A stretch of DNA of 6,334 nucleotides from Thermococcales archaeon 44_46 (GTDB lineage: Archaea; Methanobacteriota_B; Thermococci; Thermococcales; Thermococcaceae), in assembly GCA_001507935.1 (NCBI GenBank), contig LGET01000094.1:1-6334 (forward strand). The letters are read 5' to 3'. Positions 1-5,887 of the stretch are shown here, piece by piece. The notes under the pieces were generated by a model that was given only the letters and a program-made list of their open reading frames with translations, had not been told where the DNA came from and searched no databases. A program made the position numbers and the translations under genes. Each line of letters begins with the position of its first letter. The stretch's first letter is position 1.

Positions 1-33
1 TTAACTCCATGCTTCTCGCCTTCTATACTTTAC

Positions 34-49
34 AAACGTAAAGACGTTT
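34..49. repeat. Perfect inverted repeat (6-bp arms, 4-nt spacer) upstream of porG
   Basis: AAACGT and ACGTTT face each other across AAAG, and a short T run follows the right arm. The dyad lies about 100 bp upstream of the predicted porG TATA element, too far for simple promoter occlusion. It could be a regulator site, part of a terminator of an upstream + strand gene, or chance in A/T-rich DNA. No function can be assigned from sequence alone. Confidence 0.4.
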
Positions 50-143
50 TTTGTGTCTTCTAATGTATTACCATATTCATTGAACGTATTGTTTGTTCAT
101 TTTTACTCAAAGACAGATGCCGAAAGGTGTTTCTTGCCATACC

Positions 144-158
144 GAAAATTAAATAAAG
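144..158 (+). promoter_or_regulatory. Predicted BRE/TATA promoter of the porG-vorDAB transcript
   Basis: A purine run (GAAAA) leads into the A/T-rich element ATTAAATA at about 148-155, the usual arrangement of an archaeal BRE followed by TATA. Counting about 25 nt downstream from the TATA centre puts the transcription start near 176-178. That gives a leader of about 25 nt containing the porG ribosome binding site. The match is reasonable but the TATA is not the strongest of the window. The start site is inferred from spacing only. Confidence 0.55.
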
Positions 159-188
159 GGACTGGGCAAAATAATACCGACAAAACTT

Positions 189-194
189 GGGAGG
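189..194 (+). promoter_or_regulatory. Ribosome binding site of porG
   Basis: GGGAGG lies 5 nt before the ATG at 200 and 8 nt before the ATG at 203. It shows that translation starts here and not at the far upstream GTG at 53, which only opens a chance in-frame extension. It does not decide between the two adjacent ATGs. Confidence 0.7.
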
Positions 195-202
195 AAGAGA
201 TG

Positions 203-760
203 ATGATAGAGATTCGTTTTCACGGTAGAGGTGGACAAGGTGCAGTTACAGCCGCAAACATTCTAGCCGAGGCAGCTTTCTTAGAAGGCAAGTACGTCCA
301 GGCATTCCCATTCTTTGGTGTTGAAAGAAGAGGTGCTCCAGTTACAGCCTTTACAAGAATTGACGAGAAGCCAATTAGAATTAAGACCCAGATTTATGAG
401 CCAGATGTTGTAGTTGTCCTTGATCCTTCTCTCTTGGATACGGTTGACGTTACAGCCGGTCTTAAAGAGGGAGGAATGGTAATTATAAACACCGAGAAAA
501 CCAAGGAGGAGATTCTCCAGAAGCTCAAGAAGAAGCCAGCCAAGCTTGCACTCGTTGACGCTACAACAATAGCCCTTGAAACTCTTGGCCTGCCAATTAC
601 AAACACTTCAATTCTCGGTGCTGTTGCAAAAGCAACAGGAATAGTTAAAATAGAGAGTGTCGAAGAGGCCATCAAGGATGCATTCTCCGGAGAACTTGGT
701 GAAAAGAACGCCAGGGCTGCAAAGGAAGCCTTCGAGAAGACTGTTGTTTACGAGCTTTGA
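203..760 (+). CDS. porG: Pyruvate/2-ketoisovalerate:ferredoxin oxidoreductase, shared gamma subunit
   Basis: Gamma subunit of the archaeal four-subunit 2-oxoacid:ferredoxin oxidoreductases, 185 aa, cytoplasmic. The family signature is at the N-terminus: [14 protein letters not shown] with GRGGQG at residues 8-13, then the conserved [10 protein letters not shown] at 38-47. In the fused PFOR enzymes the corresponding domain helps bind coenzyme A. The ATG at 203 fits the family N-terminus (MIEIRFHG as I recall it from Pyrococcus); the adjacent ATG at 200 would add one Met and cannot be excluded. The reading frame stays open back to a GTG at 53, but that 50-residue extension has no family resemblance and no ribosome binding site. 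This is the only gamma gene beside two complete delta-alpha-beta sets, so it presumably serves both VOR and POR, as known in Pyrococcus furiosus. It is first in the operon and separated from vorD by 38 bp. Confidence 0.95.
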
Positions 761-775
761 TTTTTCCTTCCTTTA
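761..775 (+). promoter_or_regulatory. T-rich tract between porG and vorD, possible partial terminator
   Basis: Directly after the porG stop comes a run almost entirely of T and C, with no stable hairpin. T-rich tracts are sufficient to terminate transcription in Thermococcales, so some transcripts could end here, leaving more porG than vorDAB message. This is an inference from composition only; most transcription may well read through. Confidence 0.3.
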
Positions 776-786
776 AAATTCATTTA

Positions 787-793
787 GGGGTGA
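787..793 (+). promoter_or_regulatory. Ribosome binding site that sets the vorD start
   Basis: GGGGTGA pairs with the 3' end of archaeal 16S rRNA and sits 5 nt before a TTG at 799. No ATG in the correct frame lies near it, so the TTG is the best start; a GTG at 790 overlaps the site itself and is unlikely. Confidence 0.7.
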
Positions 794-798
794 ACGTC

Positions 799-1116
799 TT
801 GAACACTTTATTCGGGGAGAAGAAGGCGAAAGCTGAAAAGATGGTATTTAATTCCGTTGAGGAATATCCAGAAGCACCAGTAACACTAGGGACAACACTA
901 TCAAACTTCACAGGCGACTGGAGAACTTTCATGCCGGTTATCGACGAGAGCAAGTGTATAAAGTGCTACATCTGCTGGAAGTTCTGTCCGGAGCCAGCAA
1001 TATACATCAAAGAGGACGGCTATACTGCGGTGGACTATGACTACTGCAAGGGTTGTGGAGTCTGTGCAAACGAGTGCCCAACAAAGGCAATAAGCATGGT
1101 AAGAGAAGAGAAGTGA
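799..1116 (+). CDS. vorD: 2-ketoisovalerate:ferredoxin oxidoreductase, delta subunit (2x[4Fe-4S])
   Basis: Ferredoxin-like delta subunit of VOR, 105 aa, which carries electrons from the catalytic beta subunit to the external ferredoxin. Two classic C-x2-C-x2-C-x3-C-P motifs bind two [4Fe-4S] clusters: Cys53, 56, 59, 63 followed by PEPAIY, and Cys83, 86, 89, 93 (CKGCGVCANECP). The N-terminal 50 residues carry the VorD-type stretch EEYPEAPVTLGTTLSNF, different from PorD. The start is a TTG preceded by GGGGTGA; this gives exactly the 105 residues of its paralogue PorD, with the cysteines at identical positions. The frame extends 14 codons further upstream to a TTG overlapping the porG stop, which lacks a ribosome binding site. 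The stop codon overlaps the vorA ribosome binding site, so vorD and vorA are probably translationally coupled. Confidence 0.93.
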   Translation: MNTLFGEKKAKAEKMVFNSVEEYPEAPVTLGTTLSNFTGDWRTFMPVIDESKCIKCYICWKFCPEPAIYIKEDGYTAVDYDYCKGCGVCANECPTKAISMVREEK

Positions 1117-1125
1117 GGTGATAAA

Positions 1126-2307
1126 ATGCCAAAGAAAGTTGTGAGTGGTAATTATGCAGCTGCTTATGCTGCCAAACATGCTAGAGTTGAGGTTGTAGCT
1201 GCTTATCCTATCACACCTCAGACCTCAATTATTGAGAAAATTGCTGAGTTCATAGCTAATGGAGAAGTTGAAAACCTCCAATATGTGCCCGTTGAGAGTG
1301 AGCACTCTGCTATGGCTGCCTGTATAGGTGCTTCAGCAACAGGGGCCAGGGCTTTTACCGCTACCTCTGCCCAGGGTCTGGCTTTAATGCATGAAATGCT
1401 CCACTGGGCGGCTGGGGCAAGGCTCCCAGTTGTCATGGTTGATGTTAACAGAGCCATGGCTCCTCCATGGAGCGTTTGGGATGATCAAACTGATTCCTTA
1501 GCCCAGAGAGACACCGGATGGCTTCAATTCTATGCCGAAAACAACCAAGAGGTTTATGATGGAGTATTGATGGCGTTTAAGATTGGTGAACATGAGAAGG
1601 TCAACCTTCCCGTAATGGTAGTTGAGAGTGCCTTCATCCTCAGTCACACTTACGATGTAGTTGACATGCCAGAGCAGGAGGAGATAGATGAGTTCCTCCC
1701 ACCGAGGAAGCCACTGTACACATTGACAGACTTCGAGAACCCATTCTCCGTTGGCGCCTTAGGCACCCCAGCTGACTACTATGAGTTCAGGTACAAGATT
1801 GCAAAAGCCATGGAGGAAGCGAAGAAAGTCATCAAAGAAGTTGGAAAAGAGTTCGGCGAGCGCTTTGGCAGGGACTACAGCCAGATGATAGAGCTCTACA
1901 AGACCGATGATGCAGAGATAGTTTTCATGGGAATGGGCTCACTCATGGGAACCGTAAAAGAGGCAGTTGACATTCTCAGAAGTGAAGGTTACAAGGTCGG
2001 AGCAGCCAAGGTTAGGTGGTTCAGGCCGTTCCCAAGGGAAGAGCTCTACGAGTTGGCAAAGAACGTTGAAGGAATAGCGGTTCTCGACAGGAACTTCTCA
2101 TTTGGACAGGAGGGAATTCTCTTCAACGAGGCTAAGGGTGTCCTTTACAACACTGATGCAAAGCCAATAATGAAGAACTACATCGTTGGACTTGGTGGAA
2201 GGGACATAACAGTGAACGATGTAAAGGCAATAGCCAAGAACATGAAGGAGATAATCCAAAAAGGCAAGCTCGATAGAGAAATCGAATGGTACCACTTGAA
2301 GAGGTGA
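1126..2307 (+). CDS. vorA: 2-ketoisovalerate:ferredoxin oxidoreductase, alpha subunit
   Basis: Alpha subunit of VOR, 393 aa, the usual length. With VorB it forms the active site that decarboxylates branched-chain 2-oxoacids to acyl-CoA, CO2 and reduced ferredoxin, in cytosolic peptide catabolism. The N-terminal pyrimidine-binding domain (about 10-240) shows YPITPQT at 27-33, VESEHSAM at 56-63 with the Glu expected to contact thiamine diphosphate, [10 protein letters not shown] at 81-90, and VNRAM at 107-111 with the conserved active-site Arg109. The C-terminal transketolase-like domain (about 260-360) includes KVRWFRPFP. The ATG is preceded at good spacing by GAGGTGAT (1115-1122), which overlaps the vorD stop. 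The choice of VOR over POR rests on position next to vorD and on similarity to the Pyrococcus protein as I recall it. PorA here is a clear paralogue. vorB follows after 5 bp. Confidence 0.94.
   Translation: MPKKVVSGNYAAAYAAKHARVEVVAAYPITPQTSIIEKIAEFIANGEVENLQYVPVESEHSAMAACIGASATGARAFTATSAQGLALMHEMLHWAAGARLPVVMVDVNRAMAPPWSVWDDQTDSLAQRDTGWLQFYAENNQEVYDGVLMAFKIGEHEKVNLPVMVVESAFILSHTYDVVDMPEQEEIDEFLPPRKPLYTLTDFENPFSVGALGTPADYYEFRYKIAKAMEEAKKVIKEVGKEFGERFGRDYSQMIELYKTDDAEIVFMGMGSLMGTVKEAVDILRSEGYKVGAAKVRWFRPFPREELYELAKNVEGIAVLDRNFSFGQEGILFNEAKGVLYNTDAKPIMKNYIVGLGGRDITVNDVKAIAKNMKEIIQKGKLDREIEWYHLKR
2301..2307 (+). promoter_or_regulatory. Ribosome binding site that sets the vorB start
   Basis: GAGGTGA occupies the last codons of vorA and lies 5 nt before the ATG at 2313. 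It favours that ATG over the upstream in-frame ATG at 2286, which lies inside vorA and has no binding site. Confidence 0.75.
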
Positions 2308-2312
2308 AAAAG

Positions 2313-3248
2313 ATGGAGCTTCCTGCTGATGTTAAGAAAAAATTAACCCTTCCCTTTGAGGAGCACTTTTATGCCGGACACACTGCTTGCCAGGGTTGTG
2401 GTGCAGCCTTGGGTTTGAGATACGTCCTTAAGGCATATGGAGGAAAAGCAATATTTACAATCCCTGCTTGCTGTTCAACAATCATAGCTGGTCCTTGGCC
2501 ATACTCAGCTTTAAACGCTCCTCTCTTTCACACTGCATTTGAGACAACAGGTGCAGTAATAAGCGGTATTGAGGCTGCTCTAAAGGCAAAGGGATACAAG
2601 GTAAAAGGCGAAGATGGAATAATGGTCGTTGGATGGGCAGGAGATGGCGGTACAGCTGACATTGGTCTCCAAGCCTTGAGCGGTTTCCTTGAGAGGGGAC
2701 ACGATGCCCTTTACATCATGTACGATAACGAGGCGTACATGAATACCGGTATCCAGAGGAGCTCATCCACCCCATACGGTGCCTGGACAACCAACACTCC
2801 CGGTGGAAAGAAGCACTTCCTTGAACAGAGGCCAAAGAAAAAGGTTATTGACATTGTAATAGCACACAAGCCAGCTTACGCTGCTACAGCAAGCGTTGCT
2901 TATCCAGAAGACTTCATGAAAAAGCTCAAGAAGGCTCAAACAATTAAGGGGCCCGCTTTCATTCAGCTCTTCGCACCATGTCCAACCGGATGGAGAGCTC
3001 CAACCGACAAGACAATAGAACTTGCCCGCTTAGCTGTTCAGACTGCATACTTCCCGCTCTTTGAATACGAGAACGGAAAGTACAAGATAAACATGCCTTC
3101 ACCAAACAAAGAGCCAAAGCCAATTGAAGAGTTCATAAAGCTGCAGGGAAGATTCAAGTACATGACAAAGGAGGACATAGAGATACTTCAAGAGTGGGTG
3201 CTTAGAGAATGGGACGAGCTTAAGAAGAAGGCCGAGATCTTCGGCTGA
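2313..3248 (+). CDS. vorB: 2-ketoisovalerate:ferredoxin oxidoreductase, beta subunit (TPP, [4Fe-4S])
   Basis: Catalytic beta subunit of VOR, 311 aa. It binds thiamine diphosphate and the proximal [4Fe-4S] cluster that takes the first electrons from the substrate. The TPP/Mg motif is [11 protein letters not shown] from Gly110-Asp111-Gly112 to Asn139 in [11 protein letters not shown]. Candidate cluster ligands are Cys26 and Cys29 (TACQGCG), Cys53/Cys54 (PACCST) and Cys223 (APCPTGW); this pattern is known for PFOR-type beta domains. The start chosen is the ATG at 2313, which has GAGGTGA 5 nt upstream; the ATG at 2286 would add nine residues read out of the vorA tail. An unusual point is the Cys-Cys pair at 53-54 where PorB has one Cys. 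The DNA around the TPP motif is almost identical to porB. It ends the vor cassette and is followed by a T-rich tract. Confidence 0.94.
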   Translation: MELPADVKKKLTLPFEEHFYAGHTACQGCGAALGLRYVLKAYGGKAIFTIPACCSTIIAGPWPYSALNAPLFHTAFETTGAVISGIEAALKAKGYKVKGEDGIMVVGWAGDGGTADIGLQALSGFLERGHDALYIMYDNEAYMNTGIQRSSSTPYGAWTTNTPGGKKHFLEQRPKKKVIDIVIAHKPAYAATASVAYPEDFMKKLKKAQTIKGPAFIQLFAPCPTGWRAPTDKTIELARLAVQTAYFPLFEYENGKYKINMPSPNKEPKPIEEFIKLQGRFKYMTKEDIEILQEWVLREWDELKKKAEIFG

Positions 3249-3264
3249 TTTTTATTATTTATTT
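3249..3264 (+). terminator. T-rich tract after vorB, possible terminator
   Basis: Thirteen of the 16 bases directly following the vorB stop are T, the rest A. No hairpin precedes it, which is normal for archaeal intrinsic termination. It stands just upstream of a strong promoter-like element, so it plausibly separates the vor and por transcripts at least in part. Read-through cannot be judged from sequence. Confidence 0.45.
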
Positions 3265-3265
3265 G

Positions 3266-3280
3266 CGAAAAGTTTAAAGA
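3266..3280 (+). promoter_or_regulatory. Predicted BRE/TATA promoter of porDAB
   Basis: CGAAAAG directly followed by TTTAAAGA (TATA at about 3273-3280) is a near-textbook Thermococcales promoter. Spacing predicts initiation near 3300-3302, only about 10-12 nt before the porD ATG at 3312, so the leader would be very short and hold little beyond the ribosome binding site. It indicates that por can be expressed independently of porG-vorDAB. From memory, a separate por promoter has also been proposed for the same locus in Pyrococcus furiosus. Confidence 0.7.
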
Positions 3281-3311
3281 AAAAGGGGATAACTCACTCA
3301 GGGTGATATAT

Positions 3312-3629
3312 ATGGCGGAAAGTCCTTTCAAGGCCGATATTGAAAGAGTCCAAAAGGAATATAGCGAAAAAATGACACCCGGTGCAATAGTTTACATTCC
3401 CGGAAGTAGCGTCGTTAACAAGACCGGCGGTTGGAGAGTTTTCATGCCGCAGTTTAACAGGGAGAAGTGTATTAGATGTTTCATGTGCTACACACTCTGC
3501 CCAGAGCCTGCAATTTATCTCGACGAAGAAAGCTACCCGGTGTTTGATTACGACTATTGTAAGGGCTGTGGAATCTGTGCAAATGAATGCCCAACCAAAG
3601 CAATTGAAATGGTTAGAGAAAGCAAATGA
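3312..3629 (+). CDS. porD: Pyruvate:ferredoxin oxidoreductase, delta subunit (2x[4Fe-4S])
   Basis: Ferredoxin-like delta subunit of POR, 105 aa, relaying electrons between PorB and the soluble ferredoxin. It has two C-x2-C-x2-C-x3-C-P cluster motifs at Cys53, 56, 59, 63 (CIRCFMCYTLCPEPAIY) and Cys83, 86, 89, 93 (CKGCGICANECP), the same numbering as VorD. The N-terminus MAESPFKADIERVQKEYSEK is specific to PorD and charged. The ATG at 3312 is chosen because GGGTGAT lies 4 nt upstream and the protein then matches the family length; a GTG at 3303 falls inside that binding site. It heads the por cassette behind its own promoter, and its stop overlaps the porA ribosome binding site. Nothing appears missing or altered. 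Confidence 0.94.
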   Translation: MAESPFKADIERVQKEYSEKMTPGAIVYIPGSSVVNKTGGWRVFMPQFNREKCIRCFMCYTLCPEPAIYLDEESYPVFDYDYCKGCGICANECPTKAIEMVRESK

Positions 3630-3639
3630 GGTGGTATAA

Positions 3640-4824
3640 ATGCCAATGAGAAAGGTTATGAAGGGTAATGAAGCCGCTGCTTGGGCAGCTAAGCTTGCAA
3701 AACCAAAGGTTGTAGCTGCATTCCCAATTACACCATCAACTCTCGTTCCCGAGAAGATTAGTGAATTTGTTGCCGATGGAGAAATGGACGCAGAGTTCAT
3801 AAAAGTTGAGAGCGAGCACTCAGCAATTTCTGCATGTGTTGGTGCCTCTGCTGCAGGGGTTAGAACCTTTACAGCAACTGCTTCTCAAGGTTTGGCTTTA
3901 ATGCACGAGATTCTCTTCATAGCTGCAGGAATGAGGCTCCCAATTGTCATGGCAATTGGTAACAGAGCACTCTCAGCCCCGATAAACATCTGGAACGATT
4001 GGCAAGACACAATAAGTGAGAGAGACACTGGATGGATTCAATTCTATGCCGAAAACAACCAAGAGGCACTCGACTTGATATTAATCGCCTTCAAGGTTGC
4101 AGAAGATGAGCGCGTTCTTCTTCCAGCAATGGTTGGATTTGACGCGTTCATATTGACCCACACAGTCGAACCAGTTGAAATTCCAGATCAAGAGGTAGTT
4201 GACGAGTTCCTCGGAGAATACGTTCCAAAGCACGCTTACCTTGATCCGGCCAGACCAATTACTCAGGGCGCCCTTGGATTCCCGGCTCACTACATGGAGG
4301 CAAGATACACAGTTTGGGAGGCTATGGAAAACGCGAGAAAAGTTATCAAGGAAGCCTTTGACGAGTTCGAGAAGAAGTTTGGAAGAAGATACCACATGAT
4401 TGAGGAATACAAGACAGATGATGCTGAGATAATTCTCCTCACTATGGGTTCACTTGCCGGAACACTCAAAGAATTCGTTGACAAGAAGAGGGAAGAGGGC
4501 GTTAAGATCGGTGCTGCAAAGATGACAGTCTACAGACCATTCCCAATTGAGGAACTCAGAGCTTTGGCAAAGAAGGCAAAGGTTCTCGCAATTCTTGAGA
4601 AAGACATCAGCTTTGGAATTGGTGGTGCTGTCTTCGCAGATGCTAGCAGAGCACTTGTAAACGAGAAGGAGAAGCCGATAATGCTTGACTTCATAATCGG
4701 CCTCGGTGGAAGAGACGTCACATTTGACCAGCTTGAAGAGGTTGTCGCGATTTCAAAGAAGGCACTTGAAGGAGAGAAGGTTGAAGAGGTCAACTGGATA
4801 GGATTGAGGAAGGAGATTTTGTGA
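3640..4824 (+). CDS. porA: Pyruvate:ferredoxin oxidoreductase, alpha subunit
   Basis: Alpha subunit of POR, 394 aa. Together with PorB it converts pyruvate, CoA and oxidised ferredoxin to acetyl-CoA, CO2 and reduced ferredoxin, the last oxidative step of the modified glycolysis of these organisms. Its N-terminal domain shows FPITPST at 28-34, VESEHSAI at 56-63 with the Glu expected to contact [13 protein letters not shown] at 81-90 and GNRAL at 107-111 with Arg109. The C-terminal transketolase-like domain includes MTVYRPFP, and GLGGRDVTF follows near the end, the counterpart of GLGGRDITV in VorA. The ATG at 3640 has GAGGTGG (3628-3634) at good spacing; a second in-frame ATG at 3646 is possible but less well placed. 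A 30-nt stretch at 4037-4066 is identical to vorA. The assignment to POR and not VOR comes from its place beside porD and recalled similarity to Pyrococcus PorA. Confidence 0.94.
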   Translation: MPMRKVMKGNEAAAWAAKLAKPKVVAAFPITPSTLVPEKISEFVADGEMDAEFIKVESEHSAISACVGASAAGVRTFTATASQGLALMHEILFIAAGMRLPIVMAIGNRALSAPINIWNDWQDTISERDTGWIQFYAENNQEALDLILIAFKVAEDERVLLPAMVGFDAFILTHTVEPVEIPDQEVVDEFLGEYVPKHAYLDPARPITQGALGFPAHYMEARYTVWEAMENARKVIKEAFDEFEKKFGRRYHMIEEYKTDDAEIILLTMGSLAGTLKEFVDKKREEGVKIGAAKMTVYRPFPIEELRALAKKAKVLAILEKDISFGIGGAVFADASRALVNEKEKPIMLDFIIGLGGRDVTFDQLEEVVAISKKALEGEKVEEVNWIGLRKEIL

Positions 4825-4830
4825 GGTGAT
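4823..4830 (+). promoter_or_regulatory. Ribosome binding site that sets the porB start
   Basis: GAGGTGAT overlaps the porA stop codon. It lies 1 nt before the ATG at 4832 and 4 nt before the ATG at 4835, so spacing favours the second ATG, which also gives the family-type N-terminus [10 protein letters not shown]. Confidence 0.7.
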
Positions 4831-4834
4831 TATG

Positions 4835-5782
4835 ATGGCAGTTAGAAAGCCCCCTATCACAACTCGCGAATACTGGGCACCTGGTCACGCTGCATGTGCC
4901 GGTTGTGGACCGGCTATAGTCATGAAGCTCGCCACAAAGGCATTTAGTGAGGCAATGGAGGAGAAGTATGGAGACCCCAACGCATTTGCAATAGCTCACG
5001 CTACTGGATGTATGGAAGTTGTCTCTGGTGTATTCCCCTACACCGCTTGGAAAGCCCCATGGATTCACGTAGCTTTTGAAAACGCTGGTGCTGTAGCTAG
5101 TGGTGTCGAGGCCGCATGGAAGAAGCTTGGTAGAAAAGGAAAAATCCTTGCCATCGGTGGAGACGGTGGTACAGCTGACATTGGTCTCCAAGCACTCTCT
5201 GGAATGCTTGAGAGAAGGCACAACGTGGTCTACCTCATGTACGATAACGAGGCTTACATGAATACTGGTATCCAGAGGAGCTCATCCACCCCATACGGAG
5301 CATGGACAACAACCTCACCACCCGGAAAGTACTCAATTGGTGAGGACAAGCCGAAGAAGTGGGTGGCATTAATAGCCGCAGCTCACCAAGTTCCCTATGT
5401 TGCTACTGCCAGCATTGGAGACCCATACGACTTCTACAGGAAGATGAAGAAGGCTGCAAGCGTAGATGGGCCAGCATTTGTTCAGGTCTTGGCACCATGT
5501 GTTCCCGGATGGAGGATTCCACCAGAAAAGACAGTTGAAGTAGCTAAGTTGGCAATTGAAACCGGTATCTGGCCACTGTTTGAAATAGAGAACGGAGACT
5601 TCCACAACATAAAGTTCCAGAGATTCCCCAAGGACGGAAAGTTCAAGAAGCCAATTGAAGACTACCTTAGGTTGCAAGGAAGATTTAAGCACCTCTTCAA
5701 GAGACCCGAAGCGATACAAGAGCTTAAGAACCAAGTAAAAGAAATGTGGAGAATCCTTGGCAAAGAAGTCGAGCTTCCATGA
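4835..5782 (+). CDS. porB: Pyruvate:ferredoxin oxidoreductase, beta subunit (TPP, [4Fe-4S])
   Basis: Catalytic beta subunit of POR, 315 aa, carrying thiamine diphosphate and the proximal [4Fe-4S] cluster. The TPP motif runs from Gly109-Asp110-Gly111 ([12 protein letters not shown]) to Asn138 in [11 protein letters not shown]. The four cluster ligands expected for the family are visible as Cys21 and Cys24 (AACAGCG), Cys59 (ATGCMEVV) and Cys222 (APCVPGW). The C-terminal part ([16 protein letters not shown]) matches the corresponding VorB segment (PIEEFIKLQGRFKYMT). The start at 4835 is set by ribosome binding site spacing; 4832 would add one Met. Compared with VorB, it has a longer segment before the Cys59 region ([18 protein letters not shown]). 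It is the last gene of the por cassette, ending before a pyrimidine-rich tract and the promoter of the next gene. It is complete and shows no sign of damage. Confidence 0.95.
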   Translation: MAVRKPPITTREYWAPGHAACAGCGPAIVMKLATKAFSEAMEEKYGDPNAFAIAHATGCMEVVSGVFPYTAWKAPWIHVAFENAGAVASGVEAAWKKLGRKGKILAIGGDGGTADIGLQALSGMLERRHNVVYLMYDNEAYMNTGIQRSSSTPYGAWTTTSPPGKYSIGEDKPKKWVALIAAAHQVPYVATASIGDPYDFYRKMKKAASVDGPAFVQVLAPCVPGWRIPPEKTVEVAKLAIETGIWPLFEIENGDFHNIKFQRFPKDGKFKKPIEDYLRLQGRFKHLFKRPEAIQELKNQVKEMWRILGKEVELP

Positions 5783-5783
5783 A

Positions 5784-5814
5784 TTCTCCTCTCTTTTTGT
5801 TATTATCCATTTTT
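5784..5814 (+). terminator. Pyrimidine-rich tract after porB, probable terminator
   Basis: Immediately after the porB stop comes a C/T run ending in five T (5794-5798), followed by a second run of five T at 5810-5814. This is typical of hairpin-independent archaeal terminators and sits at the expected end of the por transcript, before a new promoter. Confidence 0.6.
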
Positions 5815-5837
5815 GTATAATGTTGTTTATTTTCTGA

Positions 5838-5851
5838 GCAAAACTTATAAG
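5838..5851 (+). promoter_or_regulatory. Predicted BRE/TATA promoter of the Mrp/NBP35 gene
   Basis: GCAAAA followed by CTTATAAG (5844-5851) forms a good archaeal BRE/TATA pair. Spacing places transcription start near 5872, about 13-16 nt before the start codon, with the GAGGTGAT ribosome binding site (5875-5882) inside the short leader. The DNA between TATA and start is filled by a perfect palindrome, listed separately. Confidence 0.7.
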
Positions 5852-5855
5852 CATT

Positions 5856-5871
5856 TTTAGGCTAGCCTAAA
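5856..5871. promoter_or_regulatory. Perfect 16-bp palindrome, candidate DtxR/IdeR-type iron-responsive operator
   Basis: TTTAGGCTAGCCTAAA is fully self-complementary. It sits 4 nt downstream of the TATA element and ends at the predicted transcription start, the place where a bound repressor would block RNA polymerase. Its core TTAGG-N4-CCTAA has the same half-sites and spacing as the first 14 bases of the bacterial DtxR/IdeR consensus (TTAGGTTAGCCTAACCTAA), differing at one base of 14. DtxR-family metalloregulators are common in archaea. The regulator and the metal are inferences; the palindrome itself is certain. Confidence 0.65.
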
Positions 5872-5887
5872 GCAGAGGTGATAAATG

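Noticed and set aside
1..10. Possible minus-strand start codon (ATG at 10-8) of a gene leaving the window to the left
   Set aside because: Only three codons are visible and no clear GAGGTGAT-type site precedes it, so a divergent gene cannot be supported.
53..202. In-frame N-terminal extension of porG starting at a GTG
   Set aside because: The 49-50 extra residues do not resemble the gamma family, there is no ribosome binding site before the GTG, and the predicted promoter and transcription start fall inside this stretch.
1126..1660. 5' part of vorA seems richer in T-ending codons than its 3' part, hinting at a mosaic
   Set aside because: Judged by eye only; without a codon-usage calculation the difference is not strong enough to claim recombination.
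2286..2312. Upstream ATG giving a nine-residue longer VorB
   Set aside because: It lies inside the vorA tail without a ribosome binding site, while GAGGTGA is correctly spaced before the ATG at 2313.
3294..3800. Minus-strand open frame of 168 codons over porD and the start of porA
   Set aside because: It lies antisense to two well-recognised genes, has low-complexity composition and no family resemblance; it is a shadow of the coding strand.
5369..5854. Minus-strand open frame of 161 codons over the 3' half of porB and the gap after it
   Set aside because: Antisense to conserved porB codons, Trp/Ser/Leu-rich as expected from the complement, and without a convincing ribosome binding site.
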